In this document: piece after piece, positions 10,338 through 20,100 of the stretch | Numbering within the stretch: position 1 is the first letter of the stretch | Layout of the letters: each line of letters starts with the position of its first letter | Assembly: GCA_009760855.2 (NCBI GenBank) | Contig: WPIO01000107.1 | Location: forward strand, 935,001-995,000 | Direction: 5' to 3' | DNA length: 60,000 nt | From: Cristatella mucedo | Taxonomy: Eukaryota; Bryozoa; Phylactolaemata; Cristatellidae | Program-made: the position numbers and the translations under genes | Notes under the pieces: model-generated | Database searches by the model: none | What the model was told of the DNA's origin: nothing | Seen by the model: only the letters and a program-made list of their open reading frames with translations

Positions 10338-10600
10338 TGACAGCATTTAGTGGGTCCCTGTGATTCGTCCTTCTTGTGCTTATGCGTGCTGACACTGTGC
10401 ATGCTGCCACTAACCACACTTGCATGCTGATCCTGTGCATGTCACCCCTAACCATGCTATTCATGTTGCTTATCAAGCATGATTTTATTCACCATTCAAT
10501 TGCATTTCCCTTTGCAGCAAATGTAAAGCGCCTAGAGAGAGATTAAGTTCTCTGAGGGTGCTTTATCAAGTGCATTATTATTATTATTATTACTATTAAG
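10338..10600 (+). mobile_element. LINE-A 3' end
   Basis: Starts in the last codons of the ORF (GACAGCATTTAGTGGGTCCC, encoding the terminal TAFSGSL). It continues through the 3' UTR with GCATGCTGCCACTAACCACA, then the stem-loop GATTAAGTTCTCTGAGGGTG, and finishes in (ATT)n at about 10573-10592. Confidence 0.9.
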
Positions 10601-10621
10601 GTCAAAGGAGCTTTCCGCAAT

Positions 10622-10668
10622 CACTTAGAGAAAGAAAGAGAGAGAGAGAGAGAGAGAGCAAGAGAGAG
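10622..10668. repeat. (GA)n microsatellite
   Basis: About 45 bp of mostly GA dinucleotides on the plus strand, beginning shortly after the LINE-A tail. Confidence 0.9.
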
Positions 10669-11249
10669 CAGTCCCAGAAGCTCTGCCGAATTGCGATCAG
10701 GATGTGGCTTTGCGGCAGAGTCCGCGCGAAAACTTACGTTGAAATCGGAGAATTGTGGGGCTGGAGGAAAATACTACACTTCCATGGAGCGTGCAGAAGC
10801 ATCCTGGCTAGATGCCGTTCTCAAACAGCGTCCGAGTATAAAGCGCCAGGCGTTCCTTAAGCACTAGATGCATCGTTGTTCACTTTCACTGATTATTTGA
10901 GCAAACCTCCGGAAAAGTCGTATTCGCCTTGATATAGCCGAAAAATAGGTACACAAAGGTAATTGAGCGCCTTTGAATAATTCAAACTTCACTCTTAGCT
11001 ATGCGCGAGGGCTTCTTCTAAATGGAAGTGCTCTCAATAAGTGTCACGTGGCTAGGAGGTCCTGCACCTATTACTTAAATTGTATTTGAGGGAAGGACAT
11101 TATTTTGAGCGTTGTGTACTCCCAAAAAGCTTTTCAACAGATTATGATTCTAATTTTGCTGTATATTTTTGGTGCCACGGCTTGGCTCCTTCATACGTAG
11201 CTGAACTGCTCACAAGTGTCAGCCTCCTCGTGCTCTCAGGTCCTGTATG
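10669..11249. other. No gene seen
   Basis: No supported coding frame. The 75-codon frame at 11080-11307 runs into the neighbouring AAT microsatellite. Confidence 0.5.
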
Positions 11250-12628
11250 GATAATAATAATAATAATAATAATATTGCACTTGATAAAGCGCCCTCAGAG
11301 AACTTAATCTCTTTCTAGGCGCTTTACATTTGCTGCAAAGTGATACGCAATAAAATAGTAAGTAAAATCATGCTTGAAAAACAAACAAAATTAATAACAT
11401 GGTTAGGGGTTACATGCACTGGGTCAGCATGCAAATGTGGTTAGTGGCAGCATGAACAGTGTCAGCACGCATAAGCACATCGAGGACGAATCACAAGGAC
11501 CCACTAAATGCTGTCCTAAATAGGTATGTTTTTAAGTTTCTTTTAAATGTGGTCAGGTCAGGGGATGTTCTGATGCAGGTCGGGAGGGAGTTCCAGGCTG
11601 TGGGAGCATACGAGCTAAATGCACGGTCTCCAAAGGATTTAAGGTTTGTACGAGGTATTTCTAGACTGTTGGATTCCGAAAAGCGAGTGGTACGATGCTT
11701 TGCCTGATGGGGTAGTATCTCTGAAAGATAGGCAGGAGCCATAGAATGAAGAGACCTAAAAGTGAGCGACAAAACCTTGAAGTCAATCCGTTGCTTGACT
11801 GGTAACCAGTGCAGGTCGGCGAGAAGTGGAGTAATGTGGCAACTGCGACGCTCACGGCAGACAAGCCTAGCTGCAGAGTTTTGCACCAGCTGCAATCGCC
11901 TGATCGCACATGCTGGTAGGCCAGTAAGCAGTGAGTTGCAGAAGTCGAGACGAGATGTCACGAATGCATGGACCAACTTGGACGTGGTATCCTTATCTAA
12001 ACAAGCCCTAATTTTAGCAATGTTATGAAGCTGAAAATAGGCTGATTTGACTGTGGAGCTGATGTGGTCGTCTAACGAGAGGTCGCTTTGGAATATGACA
12101 CCTAGATTTCGAGCTGATGCAACTGGAGATATGCTGGCAGAGCCAATTTTGAAAGTCAGCCTTTCCAATTTCTGAATAACACTAGGTTTGCCCATAACTA
12201 GTAAGTTAGTTTTGTCATCGTTTAGTTTTAGAAAATTTGCTGCCATCCATGATCGGATGTCATCAATGCATGCAGCAAGTGAGTTGAGAGAATTTGAGGT
12301 GCTCGAAGGCTGGGAGGGATCAAAGCAAAGGTACAACTGAGTGTCATCCGCATAGAAGTGAAAGCCTAGATTGTGCTTGGCAATCACATCAGCGAGAGGG
12401 AGAGTATAAACGGTGAAAAGGACCGGACCTAGCACAGAGCCCTGAGGTACTCCATATTTTAGAGGTACTTCAGATGATCTTTGTCCATTCACATCAACAC
12501 TCTGGAGTCTCCCACTGAGATAGGACCTGAACCACTGCAGAGCAGTGCCAGTGATGCCCAGGCGAGATGAGAGGCGCTCTAGAAGTACTTTGTGAACGGT
12601 GGATAATAACTTAGCTGTCCTATTCCTC
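11250..12628 (-). mobile_element. LINE-A, 5'-truncated but well preserved
   Basis: CR1/L2-like non-LTR retrotransposon. On the minus strand it runs from inside the reverse transcriptase ('TAKLLSTVHKVLLERL') through the palm motif to a stop at 11491. A roughly 240-bp 3' UTR, a stem-loop and an (ATT)n tail ending at 11250 follow. It meets a LINE-B fragment head to head at about 12628. Its 3' kilobase is about 99% identical by eye to 49965-51021, so this subfamily moved recently. The upstream endonuclease and first RT motifs are missing. Confidence 0.92.
11491..12624 (-). pseudogene. LINE-A ORF2 C-terminal part: reverse transcriptase
   Basis: About 378 uninterrupted codons of reverse transcriptase that would copy LINE RNA at a nicked target. 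Visible motifs in order are LERLSSRLGITGTALQWFRS, YGVPQGSVLGPVLFTVYTLP, the catalytic FHFYADDTQLYLCF (YADD acid pair), the thumb block FLKLNDDKTNLLVMG, and a long helical C-terminal domain with LADLHWLPVKQRIDFKVLSL ending in TAFSGSL. An annotation starting at the ATG at 12651 would be wrong: its first residues come from the adjoining antisense LINE-B. The frame is open but truncated, without the endonuclease and fingers, so it cannot move by itself. Confidence 0.9.
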
Positions 12629-12992
12629 CACTTAAAGATCGTTGGCAACACAAAATGTTTGCTCTGCAGGTCCTAGACTGTGTAGCTCACTTCCACGACT
12701 TTTACGCGACGACAATTACTCTTCTGCTGCCGACTATGGCACATCCTTTCCAGCCGCTCTGAGCTGCTACTTCGACGTTACTCACTTCCTTAACTGCCCT
12801 CGCGACTCTGCTATGCTTCCCACTTTCTCTTTGTTGCGTTAGATGAAGTCTGTTGGCTACCGAATGCATACCGGACGCCTCTTAGGCTGTGAGTGCGCTA
12901 TACAAAACTCTCCTGCGTAACACCCACATGGTCTTTATGACTTTGTGGAGTTACTGATGGAGATACGTTACATTATATTACTTTGCTTTCAC
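12629..12992 (+). mobile_element. LINE-B 3' end
   Basis: Begins with the CGTTGGCAACA block equivalent to the C-terminal RT coding region at 22.49 kb. It continues through 'TCCTAGACTGTG', 'CCACTTTCTCTTTGTTGCGT' and 'TTTGTGGAGTTACTGATGGA', and ends in TACATTATATTAC. Confidence 0.85.
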
Positions 12993-13407
12993 TCGCGGGA
13001 GTTATGTTAAATTAATTTATCGTACAGCACAATTGATTAGTTTCATCTTCACGATATACTCAGTGCTATAATTACGCAGTGCTATCGGCGAATCGTCTCC
13101 CACATTTCATTCCAGCCCGCTGCTTCGCTGCGCCTACTGCACGTTTGTTTTAGAAAATGGAACTGCTGCCACACGCGCGTGCTTCACTTTGCTGGCTCAT
13201 AAATTTAGCAATATCTTTGGTGAGTGCATAAAGACGCAATAAACTGAATCAACCATTCAGAAGGCCCCGATTTTGCTTTGCATGAACAGTTACGTCTACA
13301 CGCAGTTGCGTTTGGTAATATGCAGTAGCTTGGAATTTGACTGTACAAACCAAGCAGAAGCGATTTATTACCAAACTGAATGCCAACAAATATCTATAAC
13401 TGAGATC
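12993..13407. other. No gene seen
   Basis: Unique-looking sequence between two LINE fragments. The short frames have no support. Confidence 0.5.
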
Positions 13408-13905
13408 CCTTCATTCTATGGCTCCAGCCTATCTCTCCGACATACTCCCCCATCAGGCCAAGCATCGTACCACCCGCTTTTTGGAATCCAACAGTCTACA
13501 AATACCTCGTACAAACCTTAAGTCCTTTGGAGACTGTGCATTTAGTTCGTATGCTCCCAAAGCCTGGAACTCCCTCCCGACCTGCGTCAGAACATCGCCT
13601 GACCTGACCACATTTAAAAGGAACTTTAAAGCACACCTATTTAGGACAGCATTTAGTGGGTCCCTGTGATTCGTCCTTGATGTGCTTATGCGTGCTGACA
13701 CTGTGCATGCTGCCACTAACCACATTTGCATGCTGACCGTGTGCATGTCACCCCTAAACATGTTATTCGTGTTGTTTGTTTATCAAGCATGATATTACTC
13801 ACCATTCAATTGCATTTCCCTTTGCAACAAATGTAAAGCGCCTAGAAAGAGATTGAGTTCTCTGAGGGCGTTTTATCAAATGCATTATTATTAATATTAT
13901 ATCAA
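13408..13905 (+). mobile_element. LINE-A 3' end, well preserved
   Basis: Codes for the last 83 residues of the LINE-A ORF (MAPAYLSDILPHQAKHRTTR to TAFSGSL, stop at about 13669). The 3' UTR, the stem-loop GATTGAGTTCTCTGAGGGCG and an ATT tail follow. It is 5'-truncated. Confidence 0.92.
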
Positions 13906-14010
13906 CTTTAGTATTTTAGGAGTGTGAATGAATGATCATGCATGGCTATAGCTGCGAATTTGATGCACTGCAGAATCATTTCCGCCTACTGGTGTAGTAA
14001 GCGAGTTGAG

Positions 14011-14013
14011 ATA

Positions 14014-14070
<57 letters not shown>

Positions 14071-14076
14071 AGGGAG
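14011..14076. repeat. (GA)n microsatellite
   Basis: About 65 bp of GA dinucleotides, changing to GGGA units at the end. Confidence 0.95.
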
Positions 14077-14929
14077 AGAATAACCACCATGACACTATTG
14101 TTTTCAGGAAATTAGAGTGGAATCCCGCCAGCAGCATAGCCACCGCGTTCTTAGAAAACTACTATCTGGAGGCCATTTTAATGTACTGCAGTGCATAAAA
14201 TAATTTTCCCCTCTAAAATATTACCTAACTTTGATATCTTGGTACGACTCCACCATTGACGTCTACGCATTTTCTGCCTCCAGCGTTAAAATCTTCGCAA
14301 CGGACTTTTAAGGGAAATACTTCGATAATAAGATAGAAATACTATGGGTATATCGAAAAAAATCAGCATTAGCAAATGCCCTGGCTGATAGGGGCAACAG
14401 TGGTTAGAACTACTGAAAAAATTGTCAAAGCTTACTTTAATGTGGTGATGTGACAATAAGAATACTTAATGCAATCTGACCTGCATATTAGTAAGATCCC
14501 AGTCAGCTAGGTGCTAGCCAAACTCCAAAGTCGGCGGTATACAAGCCACCGATAGCTTTTTATGTTATGCACGTACACAATATATATGCTTGCTTATTAA
14601 TAAAAATAGATAAAACGTGATTATGTGAAGTATGCTCTTTTCTGAAGTATTTAAAATGTTGGCACACTAAATCAACCAGATTTGAGTGGTAGCAACCTTT
14701 CACGGCTTATGAATTTATCATGTAATAATCTATAACTGAGGCTTTATAAAATCCGACGCCTCTAAATTTTTGGCTGGCAGCTGTGTTTCCTATCAAGGCG
14801 CCTAAGACCTGATTTGAGGTGTAGGGCAACCAAGGCGTTAGCGTATCTCAAAGCCACCGTTGAACGCTGTTAATCCTTCCGTTCCGTCGAATAAACGTAT
14901 CTAGATTGTAGTTATGGACTTGTTATGCC
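14077..14929. other. No gene seen
   Basis: AT-rich sequence with no supported frame or recognised repeat. Confidence 0.5.
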
Positions 14930-15098
14930 ATGGTATTGCCGAGCTGGTTTGGTCTAGCGGTTAAGGTGCTCGCCCCGACCAAGGTCTGACTGAGGTCGTG
15001 GGCTCGAGCCCCGAGGCATATGTGAAGCGCCTGAATAGAGATTAAGTTCTCTTGGGGCGCTATATAAATGAATTATATTTAAAAATGAATTATGGTAT
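14930..15098 (+). mobile_element. tRNA-derived SINE (SINE1) with target-site duplication
   Basis: Full-length 155-bp element. The head carries an A-box, TGGTCTAGCGG (14949), and a B-box, GGGCTCGAGCCCC (about 15000-15012). The body ends in GAAGCGCC..GATTAAGTTCTCTTGGGGCGC, the same stem-loop that ends LINE-A, followed by TATATAAATGAATTA. A 7-bp direct repeat ATGGTAT flanks it (14930-14936 and 15092-15098). The A/B boxes act as an internal RNA polymerase III promoter. The shared 3' end indicates mobilisation by LINE-A (inference). Confidence 0.88.
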
Positions 15099-15920
15099 GA
15101 ACGCTTTTTTTGCTGTCGAAATCCAATGCTGTCTGCGCCCTGTGCGTGCATTGGTGTTACACACGCAAATCGCTAGCCGCGATGCGTAAAAAGTTCGCAT
15201 GAATCATTAGCACTCGTCGCGTGTCTGATGAGACAACTTGCGCTATGGTCGCACTTTTGCGCCTGACGTTCCGACCGAGTGCGAAAGTGGCGCATCGCGA
15301 GCAATCTTCGCACCTTGAAACTCCACGGAAGTTACCCATGAGGTTGAGGACATGGAAGCACTTGATAGCAGCCTTAGCCAACCGAGGCTTCTCATGTCAA
15401 TCGTAACCCCCCTCCGTCTGTAAAGCCAAGTGATATACTAACACTAGAAATACAATTACAATTACAATTCGACCACAAGTTATTAGTATTCTAAGAAAAC
15501 AATTAAACACTCCGCTCCAGGCTTTCATTTGCGCATTGTGGCGACGAAGTCAAGCGTGTATATACAGAAAAAAAAGAGTGTTCCATGCAAGCATCTGCTG
15601 CATTGGGTACTAGGCATGCACGCTTAAAATACAGTGGGTTATTTTTCAAAAAACCACCTGCACTCCTCTCTGTCTGTCGCCATCGAACTTTCTCATGTAT
15701 AATTGTCGTTTGGTGACGTAATGCATATATGCGTTGCTACTTAGTATTCACGAGGAGGCGCATGGAAGCAGAACAACGGAAGTTGTAAAATCGCAAATTG
15801 GAGGCAAAGCGGCGGGAATTACACCGACAGCAGCTCGATGCCGGAGAGTGCATCCATTGTAAGACCTATTTGGAACTAAGGCGAAGGTGAAGGTGCAGCC
15901 ATTAACGGCGTTCCGCCATC
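15099..15920. other. No gene supported; charged decayed frame near the end
   Basis: Positions 15757-15890 read on plus as a lysine/arginine/glutamate-rich, coiled-coil-like peptide (RRRMEAEQRKL, stop, NRKLEAKRRELHRQQ, then LDAGECIHCKTYLELRR). It may be a decayed gag or exon fragment, but there is no domain evidence. The rest of the stretch is unremarkable. Confidence 0.3.
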
Positions 15921-15923
15921 TGG

Positions 15924-16081
15924 TTCTAAATAAATAAATAAATAAGTCATTTGTATAGCGCCCCAAGAGAACTTTATCTTTATCCAGGCGCTTCACATGT
16001 GCCTCAGGGCTCGAGCTCGCGACCTCAGCCAGACCTTGGTCGGGGCGAGCACCTCAATCGCTGGACCAAACCAGCTTCTAA
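15924..16081 (-). mobile_element. SINE1 copy with target-site duplication
   Basis: Minus-strand copy with the B-box region GCGAGCTCGAGCCC, a shared tail reading GCGCCTGGATAAAGATAAAG on minus, and a (TTTA)n tail. A 6-bp repeat TTCTAA flanks it at 15924-15929 and 16076-16081. The first few bases of the head are missing. Confidence 0.85.
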
Positions 16082-16980
16082 TTCAAGCGTAACTTCCTAA
16101 TTGGCTTGCAGGGAGCTGCGGCGGCTCCGGTAGGAGCAGCGACGGCAAAACGAGCGTCTCGATCAGACTTGAAATGGCCCGCCTGCAGCTCGATTTCCAT
16201 CACAAGAAAGTCATTGCAGCAGCATTTCTACCGTGTGCGCTATTCAGGTCTTCTCGCTAGAATTTTCTCTTTAGAATCAGCTGGCACATTCGCGCCTTTG
16301 CGAAAATGTCAAAATGCAGTTCTTTCGATATTAGTGTGGCTGCGGACTATTTTCAGATTATTAGGGAGCAATTAGATATAGTGTTTCTTTACTGATATTC
16401 CCATCCAGTAAAAAGCTGCTCCAATATTTTTTCGAAAGCACACACAACTTTTAATTAGGCTCTGGCTCATAATTAGCCTTTATGACGAGCTAATTGAAAA
16501 TAGTCTGAAATTCTCATGTCTATACTGAACTGTGCGTTTGCTAAAAACCCTACAGGATCGATAGGAGTCTATGTCTAGCAAAGCATTTTCGCGTGTCTTT
16601 TCTAAACTGCAGAATTACTTGCTTAACCGATTTGCCTCAAAAGATGGTCTTTCAAGCTACATCTGGCTTTTATTCTGTTGTGGTAACTTCCACAAATGTA
16701 TCAATGTTTCTGTGGTTCTCCGATTTTTTTTAAACTTAATTTTAGCAAAGGGATAGCAAACGGAGTAGATCAGACTAAGAGCTGGCTTCTCAGAGTCTGC
16801 CCCGCGTAATGAGTAACTCTTAACCAATGCTTGGTTGAATCGCAAGTTCTTTCATGGCGGACAGCTGGAGGACCAACCGAAAGTCCATCTCGACTCTTCA
16901 CGAAGCCCATTGATGGATAGCGTTTATCATGAAAGCATACAGGCTTGTGCATTGTTACTGCTCAGTACACCAGACTGAGT
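16082..16980. other. No gene supported
   Basis: Short plus-strand frames (16106-16375, 16571-16756) have no domain. This is the region downstream of the GT92 gene. Confidence 0.45.
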
Positions 16981-16986
16981 TTTATT
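16981..16986 (-). promoter_or_regulatory. Candidate polyadenylation signal of the GT92 gene
   Basis: AATAAA on the minus strand, 115 bp beyond the stop codon at 17102. It is the first canonical hexamer after the stop in this reading. Confidence 0.5.
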
Positions 16987-17101
16987 ATACACCATGGAAG
17001 ACTGAAGTGCCCTAATATCATGGATATAGAGACCCCTAGCACTGTCTGAGCTTGCCTAGCATAGGCATAGTTTAAAACACATGCATTCCAAAGCGCTTTC
17101 A

Positions 17102-20100
17102 TTACAACATGGTTGAGTCGACAGCATAGTTCGCGTTCGTTTGGCTCATCCTCTCTCGAATACGAAATTGCAAATCTTTACCGTAGATACATATTGAAAA
17201 GTCCGAAATGGTGCTCTTAGAAAGGACGAAGTCAAAGTTTTTGTTCCTGTAGTGATTCAGCGATCCGACATCGCGATTGACGACCGCAATCTTGTATCCA
17301 GGCAACGGATGTGCATAATGAGTTCGCACTCGGTACACAGCGTCAGGGCGATAAATAATCTTTGATCTGACGTCAGGCGCGAAGTAGACGTCGTAATAGG
17401 CTAAGCGGCGCAAGCTGCTTGGAACGAAGTTAGCAGACCCGGATTTTTCGGCTGCATTTCCTTGGGGGCAACGCTCGTTATCGCTGAGAGAGTAGAATCT
17501 GTTGAGAAACACGAAGGCGGCTGTGTCATTTGTTCCGATTTTTCGAACCATTTCGTGCCAGTCACTACCATTATGCGTCAGTAGTATTTCGTCCGTATCT
17601 ATCTGGGCAACATACTTAGTCTGAAAAATAAAATACTTGCAGGTAATTGCAGCCAGCTAACGGTAGCTTGAATGGCAGCATTGATGGATTGTTACTAATC
17701 AATCGCACCGATTGATGTAAGAAGTACTCAGGCTAAATCTATTGCCAATCGAGTTAAATCTGCTGGAAAGCAAGCTCAAGTCGCAGGTCGCAAGGTCACG
17801 AGTCGCACAAGACGGTTTGCCTTTGAAAATCCTTAGCAAACCGAGCAAACGCCCGAATGAGAAGACGGATTTTGTTCGCACTTTAATTCAGATAGTCAGG
17901 TGATATCACGACATCAGTTGGGAGTGATGTACGCGCATGGGGAATACAATAACTAAAGGCACGGTCTTCAGGAGATTTACGAACGTACGCCTGCAGGGTA
18001 AGCTAAGCGACCCGATTCAGAAGAATAGGAGCCACACGCCTAGTCTGACGAAGAACGGCATGTTCTGAGCTGGCCGGCCAGTTGATGCCGATCTGCCGCA
18101 CCGTTTATTTATGCTCTTACCTGTTGTAGATTTCTATACATACAGTCAATTTGCATGATCTGTTGATTTTGGTACTTTACAATATTCGGATAAATTGACT
18201 TCCAATTCATCACCTGTACAAGGCCTTGGTTAATGTATGGTTGCAGAATACTTTCGCATTGCTTGGAAATGCTGTCATTGTAGAAGTAGAACTTCTCGGC
18301 GCCAAGTATTCGATGGAATTCAATAAATTCTACCAAGTTTTCAGGTCTAAAAAATCACTGGCACGATTAATTAGGTTTAAAAACAGTGCAGGGCACTTCA
18401 AACTTGCTTAAGCTTTAGCTGTCATAACGAAAAAACTATGCAGGTGCAAAAAGAACCCTGCTCTATGTCACTAGGTGACGTGTACAGCCAGCAGGTAAAC
18501 GTTTTTGGCTAAGTTAATTTGAATTTAGTTGATTATCAGTAACTTATAGGTACCTATACATAGATAGACCTATAATGGATAAACAATAATTGGAGGCGTG
18601 ACCACAACACGATTGTGCACGGGCCGAACTTTGAACCTGAGTACAATCTGTTCTTCGGGATAGTGACGATGCTCGAGCTTGTAATTGCCCTCATTGGAAG
18701 TAAATGCCCTCTCAAGCTACGAAAAGTAAAAAGTCGAATACTGGGTTCTAATTTGAGGGCGATTGTGAGTTTGCAGATACCGCGCGAGAGTTCTTATGTA
18801 AAAGCTTGCAGGCTGTACTAATTCATTGGGCAATCTAAACCCTTCTTGAAGAGTCTATACAGCTGTGCACATGACCTCTCTTCACTAAACTGGCACATAG
18901 AGTCGTTTGCCGTTTCTGAACCAGTGGCCCGGCGGCTGGAGCGCGCGATTTCGTTTGAACTCGACAGACGGTTGCTTGTAGCAGGCCTCAGAGATTGATG
19001 AGCATCAGCTGAAGGCTACTTATCTCCAGAGATCACCTAAGAACGCACTTCCAATATGTAAGGGCCTACTTACTAACGGCTGATAATATTTTGTGTGCTT
19101 TTCCATGCTTGCCTGACATATGACGATCACGTGCTTGTTAATGCCTGCCTATGCAGGATACAGTGGCTTGTATTTACGATTACTCGTTGCCTATCTTGGC
19201 GCGAGTTTAAAAACCCTTAAATAGAGATTGAGTTCTTTTAAGGCCCTCTGAAAAAAAATTATTATCACAGGCTTAAATTAAAGTAGAAGCAAATTTTACG
19301 TTTTTTCTTGGCAAGCTGATAGTCAATGGATGTTTTGCCTCTAGCCTTAACGTAGTGATAATGTGGACTTTACGTGTTTAGAACATTGAATCTTGTTTGA
19401 GATGTACTTACAGATTGATCCCAAAAAGAGGAGGCACGCAGACGGTAAATGTATACAATGGCGGCTGTAGCTGACTAACTTTCATAGCAAGTGGTTTCAG
19501 ATTCTGACTCTCCTTTCCAGTCCATTTATCCCATATAAATGAAACGGCATATGGCTGCTCGACCAAATCTGGCGGAGTACTGCAGTAGTAGACAACTCCC
19601 AGTCGTCTGGAAATAACACCAAAAAAGGCCGCATGCAAGAAAATTATTTAAAAAATTGTCCAACTTCTATGCATTTGTAAGAAAAAGATTTTGGAAACGT
19701 CATTAGTTGAAGCAATTAAGCAGTTAAGTTATAGTGTCAGTTTAGAGGACGACAAAGCGGGCTAAAAGTGTGAGGTTAGCAAAATTACTTACTTAAAAAT
19801 AAAACTCACAATTATTCAATTTCAACATTTGACCGAAAAGAAAACTACATGGCCAAAACAATTTAACGAAGGGGTTGAGAGTTAGATTGCTTTAAGCCTT
19901 TGTTTTTTATGGCCTAGTATCGAATTCCCTGTGGAGACATAACCCTGCATAATTTCACTTAAAGAGAAGTTAACCGTGATCTTCGTTGTTACGCGCACAT
20001 CCATTAGACATCTTAGCATAATTGCAATTAGTAAAATATAACAAGCTTTTTATATAACGATGCAGGATAACCTAAATTTTTAATTCAATTTAAAATGCTG

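Noticed and set aside
14937-15015. Functional tRNA gene
   Set aside because: A- and B-boxes are present but no matching acceptor stem closes, and the unit recurs with a common 3' body and target duplications, so it is a SINE head.
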